From Mucilaginibacter inviolabilis (GTDB lineage Bacteria; Bacteroidota; Bacteroidia; Sphingobacteriales; Sphingobacteriaceae), in NCBI RefSeq assembly GCF_011089895.1, contig NZ_JAANAT010000004.1:62001-126000 (forward strand): 64,000 nt of DNA, read 5' to 3'. The notes below the pieces were generated by a model. That model saw only the letters and a program-made list of their open reading frames with translations. It was not told where the DNA came from and did no database searches. The translations under genes and the position numbers were made by a program. Below, one piece after another: positions 17,001 to 24,578 of the stretch (within the stretch, counting starts at the first letter, position 1; each line of letters begins with the position of its first letter).

Positions 17001-17139
17001 TACCTTTGTCCATCAGGTCCATAGCCGTATGATAAGTGCGGTACACCTGGAAGGATGGATTTTGCTGCGCGCTGGCCGTTGAAACAATAAATACGGGGAT
17101 TAATAGGGAAATGTATCTTATTTTGATCATAAAGCGCAT
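14020..17139 (-). CDS. Large secreted tetratricopeptide repeat protein
   Basis: This is a 1039-residue periplasmic or outer-membrane-associated TPR protein. A signal peptide (IKIRYISLLIPVFIVSTASA) is followed by more than twenty helical repeats with the A-F-x-x-G-x-x-Y-x-x-A-x-x-x-F pattern, for example YFQIGKSYFKQGKYEDAIRW and YWMAEAMYEVRKYGESVENF. It ends in a Thr/Pro/Asp-rich tail (VETPVTDTSDNKPAPADTTK). TPR arrays of this kind act as protein scaffolds. It is the first gene of the seven-gene minus-strand cluster ending in folC, and its stop lies 34 bp from the barrel start. Two candidate starts (17139 and 17130) differ by three residues. A link to barrel assembly or complex formation is inference. 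Confidence 0.88.
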   Translation of the reverse strand: MRFMIKIRYISLLIPVFIVSTASAQQNPSFQVYRTYHTAMDLMDKGKFASAAEQFRSVEASRLKTATQPQFESELSLVKENSQYYEAFCALNLGNDDAESMFLRFIKEHPENPLTKLAYFQIGKSYFKQGKYEDAIRWFDKVQAGELNGHDNTEYKFRKGYAYFSLKDFKNAQLLFAEVKNKRSEFTEDATYYFAYIAYLNKDYHLALANFEKLKNSKKYERSYPYYISAVYFLDKRYDDVISYAVPIVNSTHQEHETEMLRIIAASYFAKADYDNAVKYYDRFQSGDQGRTQNTQDSYQIGYTYYKVGNYAKSATELERLIEQGDVYSQSGNYTLGDVFLKMNNKQSARNAFLAASKLTYDKQLQEDALYEYAKLSYELDFNTEALAATRLYLKNYPRSRRNDEVKVLLGEELLNSRNYKEAVEILEPIPNKSESAQIAYQKVTYYRGLEFYNERAFENAIGIFLRSLKNPVDPKTQALTTYWMAEAMYEVRKYGESVENFEAFLSMPEAKETDLSNYANYALAYAAFYGEQYKKAANYFEKFLRGDVKDKNTENDAITRLGDSYFVLKSYSTALDYYNRIIAMHNQGEDYALFQRGMIQGLQGSLDTKISTLNDVLNTFPNSDYADDASFEIAYTYFLKNDGDRAKTDLNAMIQKYPHSSYVPRALVTIGLIDYNAGHDDLAVESFKKVVADYSSTDEAKQSLKQIEKIYTDKGDAQTFINYAGSTSIGNYTTSQQEDIMITAANNLYLKGDWQGTVGAVNAYLDKFPTKQIYEKQARFIRAQSLVNLNRSKEAVVDYNIILNDWTSAYTEKSLISMAKLYISQKKYNEAIVFLKKLETNAEFKEDYSYAINNLMLCYAQMNMPDDVLNYVKQIRGNDKAAQEDKFRTGLYAGEAYLLKGDTTAAVKEFDYTVTNTKTVAAAEAKYNIANVEYLKGRYKTSQKMCFDLAKEMPNYDYWVAKTYILLADNYVKLKDNFQAKATLQSIIENYKGNDDILSTAKQKLGVLTGKPVKIETPVTDTSDNKPAPADTTKTGQN

Positions 17140-17362
17140 ACTAACGATGGTGCTAAATTAGCGAAACGAAAAAGAGCTATTAACATAAGTAATTAACAAA
17201 TGTGGATAACACGTTTAATTAACGAAGGTAATACTTAAGACAATATGTGTGTGGAAAACTTTAAAATTGTTAAACAAAAACCATGGCACTGGTATCGATG
17301 GCCAAAGGTAACCAAATAGAACATTTATGGGCAATTTATTTGAACATTATGCGTGATATAGT

Positions 17363-18496
17363 ATGGTAGCAGGTATGGTGTTGATGGTGTTTTTAACAGC
17401 CAGCTTTTTGCATTTGGCGCGGCTGCGAATTAAGTTGCTGTTAATCATTATTTTAATTTCTACTTCAATTTTACGGGCTCAGAAAATAACAGGCCCGCTT
17501 GTTTTAAATAATGAGCGTTTATCGGTAACTGCCAAGGAATTTTATGTGGCTGGTATTATAGATGACCGGTCCGATCGTACTGCAATAGCCTGGTTATTAT
17601 CACCAGGACGCGGTGTAGCAAAATATGCCGTTGATCTTAAAGGAGGTGCCTCAACGGCTATCAGACAGTTTGTGAATGCTGCTCTTCCGCCCGATAAAAT
17701 GTTAAGACCAGTTATTATTCATATAGAAAAATTCAGACTTGATGAAACACAGCTGCCGGGTAACCATGTAGAAGGTAAAGTAAAAGTATCGCTATCTTTT
17801 TACCTGCAAAGGGATGGTCAAAACATTCATCTTACGGATTATAATGGGAGTGCGGGTTATAACCGGTTTGCTAATCAGGAGGTTGATATCGAAATGGTAT
17901 TGCGGCATGCATTGGAGTACAGCCTTACTTTTTTTAACACCTGGATAAACAATGAAGCTGGTACCAATATTAAACTGGCAAAGAATGTAAAGATCAGTTT
18001 TACTGATTATACAGAACAGCCAGAAGGGGATACTATTTATTACTCATTTAAGCGCCCTCTGCGGTGGGACGATTTTAAGGCCAAACCACTCAGCAATAGC
18101 CGCTTTGGAGCCGAAGTTTTGCCCAGCATTGGTTATAATGAAGATGTAGGTGTAAATAAAAGCACAGTAAATGTGCACCTGGATTTGAAGGCTTTTTTAC
18201 CCAAAAGCGCCTGTTGGGTAAGGACTGATAGCAAAAACGCTTACAGTCTGAACCACGAACAGCGGCATTTTGATATTGTAAAGATCATCATAGAGCGGTT
18301 TAAACAAAAGCTGAAAGCAGAAAAATTTACCGTAGATAATTACGATGGCCCAATCAATGTGCAATACCTCGAATCGTTCCATGAAATGAACGTAATGCAG
18401 GATCAGTACGATACAGAAACCGCTCACGGAATGAATATGGCTGCGCAGGAGGAGTGGAATAAAAAGATAGATAAAGAACTGGTTGGATTTAGGTAG
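17363..18496 (+). CDS. DUF922-like putative secreted zinc protease
   Basis: This 377-residue protein has a hydrophobic N-terminal segment (signal peptide or anchor, about 5-38, with an R-A-Q site). Its C-terminal half resembles DUF922: YYSFKRPLRWDDFKAKP near 230, then a HEQRHFDIVK motif near 298-307, in which HxxxH and a downstream acidic residue look like a metal site. The N-terminal half carries beta-rich, unassigned text. Predicted secreted zinc peptidase activity is the family hypothesis, not established. The start is ambiguous among methionines at 17363, 17375 and 17384; the hydrophobic core is included in all. It is divergent from the TPR gene, with a 223-bp gap that holds nothing I recognise. 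Confidence 0.7.
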   Translation: MVAGMVLMVFLTASFLHLARLRIKLLLIIILISTSILRAQKITGPLVLNNERLSVTAKEFYVAGIIDDRSDRTAIAWLLSPGRGVAKYAVDLKGGASTAIRQFVNAALPPDKMLRPVIIHIEKFRLDETQLPGNHVEGKVKVSLSFYLQRDGQNIHLTDYNGSAGYNRFANQEVDIEMVLRHALEYSLTFFNTWINNEAGTNIKLAKNVKISFTDYTEQPEGDTIYYSFKRPLRWDDFKAKPLSNSRFGAEVLPSIGYNEDVGVNKSTVNVHLDLKAFLPKSACWVRTDSKNAYSLNHEQRHFDIVKIIIERFKQKLKAEKFTVDNYDGPINVQYLESFHEMNVMQDQYDTETAHGMNMAAQEEWNKKIDKELVGFR

Positions 18497-18520
18497 TTTC
18501 CAGTTTGCGATCAAACTAAG

Positions 18521-18599
18521 TTGTCATCCTGAGGAACGAAGGATCTTCTTCAATATGCCTGCTGTTCAATAGATGCTTCGCTTCGCTCAGCATGACAAA
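18521..18599. repeat. Palindromic intergenic repeat, GTCATCCTGAG type
   Basis: Starts TTGTCATCCTGAGGAACGAA and ends CTTCGCTCAGCATGACAA. The right end, read on the plus strand, gives a misleading ATG (18573) that lengthens the next gene's frame; the residues MLRFAQHDK there are repeat-derived. Confidence 0.88.
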
Positions 18600-18659
18600 C
18601 CTTCTAAATCCGAATCGAACATCCCAATTCTGAAGTTAAAAAAATATCTTTCATTTATT

Positions 18660-18689
18660 TTTGAAAGTTTAAAAAGTTATTTATATTTG
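18660..18689 (+). promoter_or_regulatory. Candidate Bacteroidota sigma-A-type promoter, nearly leaderless
   Basis: TTTG at 18660-18663 and TATATTTG at 18682-18689 (TAnnTTTG consensus) are separated by 18 bp, within the spacing described for this phylum. The chosen start codon at 18693 lies only a few bases downstream, so the transcript would be leaderless or nearly so, or translation starts at a later codon. Confidence 0.4.
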
Positions 18690-18692
18690 TAT

Positions 18693-19199
18693 ATGGAACT
18701 GGCAGAAGCAAAGCTGAAATTTATTGAAGCCTGGGGTAAATTAGGATCGGAGTGGGGGATTAACCGTACCATGGCCCAGGTACATGCCTTGTTGCTGATT
18801 TCGCCAGAAGCTTTAACCACTGAGGAAGTGATGGCTGAACTGAGTATATCCCGGGGGAATGCCAATATGACCCTGCGCGACCTGATAGATTGGGGCCTGG
18901 TTGAAAAGCAACATAAAACGGGCGAGCGTAAAGAATACTTTTATGCCGAAAAAGATACCTGGATAATTGCCAGAAGAGTAGCTGAAGAGCGAAAAAAACG
19001 GGAGCTTGACCCCGTGATTAAAATATTAGGTCAATTAACGGAGGTAAAGGGCGATAAAAAAGATCCCGCCTATAAAGCATTCCATTCATCTGTAACTGAT
19101 ATTAGCAGATTGGCCAATAATGTGAACAAAACTTTAGACACGATGCTAAAAGCCGAAGAGAACTGGTTTTTTGGTTCGATATTTAAAATATTTAAATAA
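18693..19199 (+). CDS. GbsR/MarR-type winged-helix transcriptional regulator
   Basis: From the ATG at 18693 the protein has 168 residues: an N-terminal helix (MELAEAKLKFIEAWGKLGSEWGI), a winged helix-turn-helix (about 30-90) with the segment MAELSISRGNANMTLRDL as helix pair and recognition helix, a wing (HKTGERKEYFYAE), and a helical C-terminus that should dimerise. This matches the GbsR-like subgroup of MarR regulators, which often control osmolyte or membrane-protein genes. The membrane protein that follows 71 bp downstream in the same direction is the probable target or partner. A longer frame from 18573 exists but begins in a repeat. Confidence 0.85.
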   Translation: MELAEAKLKFIEAWGKLGSEWGINRTMAQVHALLLISPEALTTEEVMAELSISRGNANMTLRDLIDWGLVEKQHKTGERKEYFYAEKDTWIIARRVAEERKKRELDPVIKILGQLTEVKGDKKDPAYKAFHSSVTDISRLANNVNKTLDTMLKAEENWFFGSIFKIFK

Positions 19200-19270
19200 T
19201 ATTTTTTTAATCGTAAATTTCATTTTTTTCTGAAAATTCAATAATTAATAACATATAAATAATCACAATC

Positions 19271-19642
19271 ATGAACTACTTTATTTTAACTTACGTTGTT
19301 TACCTGCTGGTAAGCATCGCTTTAACCATATGGGTTGCCAGGGTGTTGTTTAAAAACGGACGTATATTTTTGGTTGACATTTTTCACGGCAATAATGAAC
19401 TAGCCGACTCTGTAAATAAACTGCTGGTAGTGGGGTTTTACCTGGTGAATATAGGTTACATGAGCCTGGCACTCAAAGAGTCTGGTAATATAGCGAGTAC
19501 GCAGGTAGTGGTGGAGGTTTTAAGTTACAAAGGAGGCTGGATTATCCTGATACTAGGTGGCATGCATTTTATGAACCTGATAGTGTTTTTCAAATTGCGT
19601 AACCGCGCCAAAAGAGAAAAGGAATTCAATATTAATGTTTGA
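19271..19642 (+). CDS. Small integral membrane protein linked to the GbsR-type regulator
   Basis: This 123-residue protein has three or four membrane helices (about 2-25, 50-70, 85-108), a conserved-looking FHGNNELADSVNKLL loop after the first helix, and a basic C-terminal tail (RNRAKREKEFN). I do not recognise a named domain. The regulator gene 71 bp upstream is in the same direction, and a strong terminator follows at 19661-19696, so the two probably form a two-gene transcript. The role is unknown; a membrane-stress or osmotic function is only suggested by the regulator's family. Confidence 0.7.
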   Translation: MNYFILTYVVYLLVSIALTIWVARVLFKNGRIFLVDIFHGNNELADSVNKLLVVGFYLVNIGYMSLALKESGNIASTQVVVEVLSYKGGWIILILGGMHFMNLIVFFKLRNRAKREKEFNINV

Positions 19643-19660
19643 GTGTAATAGTGCGTAAAA

Positions 19661-19696
19661 ACAAACCGGGCTGCTTAATTAAGCGGCCCGGTTTGT
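19661..19696. terminator. Bidirectional intrinsic terminator
   Basis: Arms ACAAACCGGGCTGCTT (19661-19676) and AAGCGGCCCGGTTTGT (19681-19696) pair over 16 positions with one G-T. A-rich sequence on one side and T-rich on the other let it stop both the membrane-protein gene and the convergent receiver gene. Confidence 0.9.
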
Positions 19697-19705
19697 TTGT
19701 ATATC

Positions 19706-20074
19706 TTAAGCGGCATTATCTAATTGTCGGTTGATGCTGCCGAGCAAAACATCAATATCAAAAGGCTTGGCTATAAAATCATCCGGGGCGCCGGTTTGGT
19801 TTAGTGTTCTGGAAACTTCATGACTTGCCGATATCAGTATTACCGGTATCCCATTTGTTTCCTGGCTGGTTTTAACACTTTTGCAAAGATCGCGGCCGTC
19901 TAAATTGCCCAGCATAATGTCCAGTAAAATCAAATCGGGCTGACTTTCTTTTATTTTATCAAAAAGATAATGCCCATCGGCCAGGGTTACCACCTCATAA
20001 CCGGAATCTTCTAATATGTATTGTAAAACCTCCAGTATGTCACTGTCATCGTCAACCGCTAATATCCGTCTCAT
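19706..20074 (-). CDS. Single-domain response regulator (CheY-like receiver)
   Basis: This 122-residue receiver domain alone has no output domain. The acidic pair is in AVDDD (Asp8-10), the phospho-acceptor is Asp52 in LILLDIMLG, the conserved Ser is in LISAS (about 82) and the Lys is in AKPFD (103). Such lone receivers relay phosphate or act by protein contact. Another lone receiver lies at 21098-21454 and a PAS histidine kinase at 21645-23120, so they may form one phosphorelay. Between the two receivers are two zinc-ribbon genes of unknown role. Confidence 0.93.
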   Translation of the reverse strand: MRRILAVDDDSDILEVLQYILEDSGYEVVTLADGHYLFDKIKESQPDLILLDIMLGNLDGRDLCKSVKTSQETNGIPVILISASHEVSRTLNQTGAPDDFIAKPFDIDVLLGSINRQLDNAA

Positions 20075-20292
20075 ATTTTATCTTTAAGTATCATCTATAA
20101 ATTGCTTTCAAATAGTAAAAAAGCAAGTTGTGATAGATTTAGCAATTCTTGTACCAAAGTAATAGTTAAGTACTTAAAGTACAGTTTAATATTGTCGTTT
20201 ATACTTAATAATAAAATGATTTTTTTTCGTGAAAGGCGTTAAGCCGTATACAAAAGGTTTTTAATGCCTGTTTAAATAAACACCATCCATAA

Positions 20293-20505
20293 CTAGGAAT
20301 GGGACTTATCAATAAAAACATACGATGCTTTTTTACATTTAGCACAGAAGTATTTTCTTACCGGCAAAAAATATAATACTCTTTTTACAAACCAGTTTCT
20401 CTTTAACTGGAAATGGAAAGGCTCACCACATTTTGAGCAGTGGTACTTTTTTTTTCTTTTGATGCTTGAATCTAGGTCGGTCACTACAAATAAAATAGTG
20501 CGCAA
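20293..20505 (-). CDS. Small zinc-ribbon protein, 70 residues (paralogue B)
   Basis: This 70-residue protein has two CxxC pairs, YHCSKCGEPF near 21-30 and YFCAKCKKAS near 51-60. Between them is the family stretch WFVKRVLYFLPVRKYF. It is a clear relative of the proteins encoded at 3293-3460 and 20607-20798. A basic N-terminal region (SIKRKKKY) precedes the first pair. One zinc site is expected. The hydrophobic, basic centre could lie at a membrane or pack against a partner; nothing in the sequence decides. The gene is monocistronic or pairs with the copy 101 bp upstream in the same direction. Confidence 0.8.
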   Translation of the reverse strand: MRTILFVVTDLDSSIKRKKKYHCSKCGEPFHFQLKRNWFVKRVLYFLPVRKYFCAKCKKASYVFIDKSHS

Positions 20506-20606
20506 ATTACAACACCTGTTATAAATATAAGGTGGTAATTAATAAAAACATACTTATAGGTATGTTTGTGTTAATTTAAAGTGATAAAAAATAATACTTG
20601 GGTTAA

Positions 20607-20798
20607 TTATTGTAATACATAAGTCTTACGCTGGCATCTGTAGCAGATGTAACGTTTTAAGGGGAGAAAGAAAAGTATTGTTTTTACGAAGAAACCTCTT
20701 GGTATGCGGTCGTCAAGTTGAGCCTTACATTTTGGGCACAGGGGGAGTTTTTTACCATTAGACCCGATAGATTCAATTGAATTTACTGGAATAACCAT
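20607..20798 (-). CDS. Small zinc-ribbon protein, 63 residues (paralogue C)
   Basis: Two CxxC pairs, PLCPKCKAQL near 19-28 and YICYRCQRKT near 51-60, flank the family core FFVKTILFFLPLKRY. It is closest in layout to paralogue B, 101 bp downstream, so the pair may be a tandem duplication; paralogue A is 17 kb away. It sits among lone receiver genes and a histidine kinase. A link to signalling would be inference from position only. Confidence 0.8.
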   Translation of the reverse strand: MVIPVNSIESIGSNGKKLPLCPKCKAQLDDRIPRGFFVKTILFFLPLKRYICYRCQRKTYVLQ

Positions 20799-21097
20799 AT
20801 ACGATCAGGGGTTTATTGTATATCAATCCTTGTTAAGACCTGTTAGTAACAAATCTAAGGATAATTATCAATATTTTAACCCCGATGCTTGATTATTAAT
20901 TAATTGTGATTTTTATAACTAAATTTTAATGGATGTGGCAATAAAATGGCATTTTGAGGAATGTTTTTTACCCGTATGTTAATGATTGTTGGGAGGAGTG
21001 GATAAAAAAGCGGTTTTCGATTGATTCTCCGGGTTAAAAACAAGTAATCGGTAAAGTAATAATTATGGGTACATGGGAAAAAGAGTATTTAAAAAAT
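20799..21097. other. AT-rich intergenic gap
   Basis: This 299-bp gap between the zinc-ribbon gene and the second receiver gene has no convincing gene. Short frames beginning at 21065 and near 20960 encode fewer than 25 residues and look accidental. No repeat or terminator is clear. Confidence 0.5.
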
Positions 21098-21454
21098 TTA
21101 TATCAAGTTATTCACTTTTTCAACCAGTTCTGAAAGATCAAAGGGCTTGTTGATAATGCCGTCGCAACCATAATTGAGTAAATGATCGTCGCCATTAAGG
21201 TAGGCCGAAAATATAATAACCGGTACGTTATTGAATTTGCTGTGGAGCTTAATACTTTTACAAATTTCACCTCCGGTTGTACCAGAAACCCGATAGTCCA
21301 ATATAACTAAATCCGGGAGAAATTGCTCCATTAAAGGTAATACATCATGGCTGTTCGAAGTACTTTTTACCTCAAACTGTTCATAAGTGAGGGTTTCATG
21401 TACAATATCTAATATGTCCTGATTATCATCCAATACTAAAATACGTTTTGACAT
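21098..21454 (-). CDS. Single-domain response regulator (CheY-like receiver)
   Basis: This 118-residue receiver has the acid pocket in LVLDDNQD (Asp9-10), phospho-acceptor Asp53 in LVILDYRVSG, Ser/Thr at about 83 (IIFSAY) and Lys103 in NKPFD. There is no output domain. It is divergent from the PAS histidine kinase at 21645, with a 190-bp shared upstream region, an arrangement that suits a cognate pair. It differs from the receiver at 19706-20074 in most surface positions, so they are not recent copies. Confidence 0.93.
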   Translation of the reverse strand: MSKRILVLDDNQDILDIVHETLTYEQFEVKSTSNSHDVLPLMEQFLPDLVILDYRVSGTTGGEICKSIKLHSKFNNVPVIIFSAYLNGDDHLLNYGCDGIINKPFDLSELVEKVNNLI

Positions 21455-21644
21455 AAAAAATATTAAAAAGTGAAAAGGCTGGAAAGGCGCTCAAGTACGT
21501 AAAACTAATACATAGATAGCAAAAAAGCTATGGATCGGGCTAAAAACTTTATCGGGTAAATAACACACAAAGTTAACTATTTTTTATATCATTGAATTAT
21601 AAAAAATAGCCAACCTTCGTATATTTTTTGTTTTAATTAAAGTT

Positions 21645-23120
21645 TTGAAAAATAAAGATCAAAATATAGCTGCAAGGCAATACATAGATGATCTGATTAT
21701 CCAGGCTCCGGTGGCCATCAGTTTTCTAAAAGGGCCCGATCTCATCATTGAACAGGCCAATATGCATGTGCTTGAATTATGGGGAAAGCCGGCCGATATC
21801 ATTGGCAGGCCGCTTGCCCTTGCATTGGAAGGAGAAGGGCCCTGGGATTATGTAGAACTGGTTCGGAAGGCTTATCAAAGTGGCCATATCCATTATGGTT
21901 ATGAAACCCCCATCAAGCTTAACCGGAACGAACATGTTAATTTGTTTTATTTTGATTTTGTTTACCAGCCTGTTAGGGATAGCGGAAATCATATAGCCGG
22001 TGTAATGGTGATTGCTACCGAAGTAACCAAGCAGGTAATAGCCAGACGCCTGCTGGAAGACGCGGAAGAGCGTCTGCGCCTGGCCATTGAAGCTACGGGG
22101 ATAGGTAGTTGGGATCTTGATCTGGTGACTAACGATGTTATTGTATCGCCTACGCTTTCCGTTATATTTGGTCTTGACCCTGAAGATAAGTTAACGCATC
22201 CGGAACTGAAGGATATGATACATCCTGATGATAAAGCGTTAGTAAATACTGCTTATAAAAATGCTATAAAAACCGGTGTTTATTTATACGAGGTGCGTAT
22301 AATATGGACTGATGGATCTGTACACTGGATACGAACAACCGGCAAGGTTTTGTATGACGAACGCCACAAACCTGTACGCATGTTGGGTACTATCAATGAT
22401 ATTACCAAACGCAAACAGGAAGAGATCATGAAAAATGATTTTATAGCTATGGCCAGTCATGAGTTAAAAACGCCGCTCACCTCATTGAAAGCCTATACAC
22501 AGTTACTGGTAGCAAAGGCTAAAAAAGCGGATAATGATTTTTTTATCAATGCTCTTGAAAAATCCGAAAATCAGATCAACAAAATGGCCCGGCTGATATA
22601 TGGTTTCCTGGATATGTCAAAAATTGAATCGGGTAAATTACAGTTAAATACCCATACGTTTGATATTGATGAGTTGCTTACCGAGATAATGGCTGATAAA
22701 TTGCTTATAGCGCCAGATCACGTTTTATCTTATAAAAGCAGACAAACTATACAGGTTTATGCCGACAAAGAAAAGATAGCTCAGGTGATTGGTAATTTTA
22801 TCAGCAATGCTGTAAAATACTCGCCCAAAGGCAGTATTATAACTATATCAGCCAAAAAGTTGGGCGAAAATTTGTGGGTAAGTGTAAAGGATGAGGGTAT
22901 TGGTTTAAAGCTCAGAGACCAGCAAAATGTTTTCCAGCGTTTTTACCGGGTGGAGGACGAGCACACGCGGGGACTATCGGGTTTTGGTATTGGTTTGTAT
23001 CTGTCCGCAGAGATCATCAGGCTGCATCACGGTAAAATTGCTGTAGAAAGCGAAGAGGACAAAGGCGCCGAATTTTACTTCCTGCTGCCTTTACATGCCG
23101 ATCAGGATCTGCTTTTATAA
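21645..23120 (+). CDS. PAS-domain sensor histidine kinase (probable TTG start)
   Basis: This 491-residue kinase has two PAS-like domains (about 15-125 and 145-255, the second with the PAS_3-type WTDGSVHWIRTTGKV), a HisKA domain with His272 in MASHELKTPLTSLKAYTQLL, and an HATPase domain. The latter shows the N box NFISNAVKYSPKG, the G1 box VKDEGIGL and the G2 box GFGIGLYLSAE. There is no transmembrane helix or signal peptide, so it should be cytosolic and sense an internal signal. No ATG precedes the first PAS domain; the in-frame TTG at 21645 followed by AAAAATAAAG is the best start, with a stop upstream at 21600-21602. The divergent receiver at 21098 is the likely partner. Confidence 0.9.
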   Translation: MKNKDQNIAARQYIDDLIIQAPVAISFLKGPDLIIEQANMHVLELWGKPADIIGRPLALALEGEGPWDYVELVRKAYQSGHIHYGYETPIKLNRNEHVNLFYFDFVYQPVRDSGNHIAGVMVIATEVTKQVIARRLLEDAEERLRLAIEATGIGSWDLDLVTNDVIVSPTLSVIFGLDPEDKLTHPELKDMIHPDDKALVNTAYKNAIKTGVYLYEVRIIWTDGSVHWIRTTGKVLYDERHKPVRMLGTINDITKRKQEEIMKNDFIAMASHELKTPLTSLKAYTQLLVAKAKKADNDFFINALEKSENQINKMARLIYGFLDMSKIESGKLQLNTHTFDIDELLTEIMADKLLIAPDHVLSYKSRQTIQVYADKEKIAQVIGNFISNAVKYSPKGSIITISAKKLGENLWVSVKDEGIGLKLRDQQNVFQRFYRVEDEHTRGLSGFGIGLYLSAEIIRLHHGKIAVESEEDKGAEFYFLLPLHADQDLLL

Positions 23121-23247
23121 TCACCGATTGATTAATTGTAACGGTTTTGTCTATAAAAATCCGAAACTCAAATATTGTTATTACTTTAGGCAGATAACAG
23201 GCAGTCTGGCTTCACATGTTGCTTACCTGTAAATAACCGTTTAAATC

Positions 23248-24564
23248 ATGGCATTATTAACTATACTGATCTGTATTATTCTGCTTGTTTTATTAGTAAG
23301 CTGGGCAAAGGTTAATCCGTTTATAGCATTTCTTTTGGTATCCATTGCCGCCGGTTTAATGTTGGGTATCCCCATCAATAAAGTAACAGCCTCTGTACAA
23401 AAGGGAATGGGCGATATTATGGGTCAGCTGCTTATTATCATTTGCCTGGGTGCTATGCTGGGCAAGCTGGTGGCAGTAAGTGGCGCCGCTCAAAAAATTG
23501 CCGAAGTGCTGGTTAACGCAGTTGGCCAAAAATATATACAATGGGCCCTGGTAACAGCCGGTTTTATTATCGGTATCCCATTATTTTATGGTATCGGCTT
23601 TGTGCTGATGGTTCCGCTTATATTTTCGGTAGTGTATAAATACAAATTACCGGCAGTATATATAGGCTTGCCTATGCTGGCATCATTGTCTGTAACACAT
23701 GGTTTTTTACCACCGCACCCGTCGCCATCGGCATTGGTAGTATTGTTTCATGCCAACATGGCTACCACTTTTATTTATGGTTTAATGATAGCTATCCCGG
23801 CTATAATATTGGCCGGTCCTGTATTTGCAAATTTTCTAAAAAAAATACCATCAGAACCCCTGGCTACTTTCAGGGCCGAAGAATTGCCTGAAGAAAAACT
23901 ACCTGGCGCTTTTAATAGTTTCTTTACTGCTTTACTACCTGTGATGCTGTTGATGCTCACCGCATTTTTTCCGTACCTGGGTATCAAAGATCCGGGTTTG
24001 TTAAAAATAGTCGCTTTTCTGGGTGATCCATCTATTGTGATGCTGATTGCTCTTATTGTGGCCACATTTACTTTGGGTGTAAAACAAGGTCGGAGTATGA
24101 GTCAGCTGGCCATTAATTATACCGATGCCATAAAAGATATCGCCTTGATCTTATTGATCATTGCCGGTTCAGGGGCTTTTAAAGAGGTATTGACCGCAAG
24201 TGGCGTGAGTGACCAGATAGCCGCCCAGTTAGAGCAACTGAACCTGCCACCGCTTGTTTTGGGCTGGGTTATCGCTGCTATTATCCGCATCAGCCTGGGT
24301 TCAGCTACGGTGGCGGGGTTAACAGCTGCAGGTATTGTAGCATCATTAGTAGTACAAAACCATGTGAATCCCAACTTAATGGTATTATCCATAGGGGCTG
24401 GTAGCCTGGCTTTTTCGCATGTGAACGACTCTGGCTTTTGGCTTTATAAAGAATATTTTAACCTGAGTATAAAAGATACCATTAAATCATGGTCGATGAT
24501 GGAATCGTTAGTTTCTGTTATTGGTTTAATAGGTGTTTTGATTATCAATCAGTTTGTAAAATAG
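23248..24564 (+). CDS. GntP-family gluconate:H+ symporter
   Basis: This 438-residue inner-membrane protein has about twelve helices and the family's early block ASVQKGMGDIMGQLLIIICL. The GIPLFYGIGFVLMVPLIF and HGFLPPHPSPSALVVLFHAN segments (about 113-175) are diagnostic for GntT/GntP/IdnT permeases. The C-terminal half holds ISLGSATVAGLTAAGIV and FSHVNDSGFWLYKEY. It imports gluconate or a related aldonate or hydroxy acid with a proton. The next gene starts 14 bp after its stop and encodes a secreted hydrolase, suggesting that the hydrolase frees the imported acid, for example from a lactone or ester; that is inference. Confidence 0.92.
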   Translation: MALLTILICIILLVLLVSWAKVNPFIAFLLVSIAAGLMLGIPINKVTASVQKGMGDIMGQLLIIICLGAMLGKLVAVSGAAQKIAEVLVNAVGQKYIQWALVTAGFIIGIPLFYGIGFVLMVPLIFSVVYKYKLPAVYIGLPMLASLSVTHGFLPPHPSPSALVVLFHANMATTFIYGLMIAIPAIILAGPVFANFLKKIPSEPLATFRAEELPEEKLPGAFNSFFTALLPVMLLMLTAFFPYLGIKDPGLLKIVAFLGDPSIVMLIALIVATFTLGVKQGRSMSQLAINYTDAIKDIALILLIIAGSGAFKEVLTASGVSDQIAAQLEQLNLPPLVLGWVIAAIIRISLGSATVAGLTAAGIVASLVVQNHVNPNLMVLSIGAGSLAFSHVNDSGFWLYKEYFNLSIKDTIKSWSMMESLVSVIGLIGVLIINQFVK

Positions 24565-24578
24565 TATCCCCGGTTGTC

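Noticed and set aside
18573..18692. N-terminal extension of the GbsR-type gene (MLRFAQHDK...)
   Set aside because: Its first residues are encoded by the palindromic repeat at 18521-18599, and a good start lies at 18693.
20960..21130. Very short frames in the gap before the second receiver gene
   Set aside because: Fewer than 25 codons, no conserved text.
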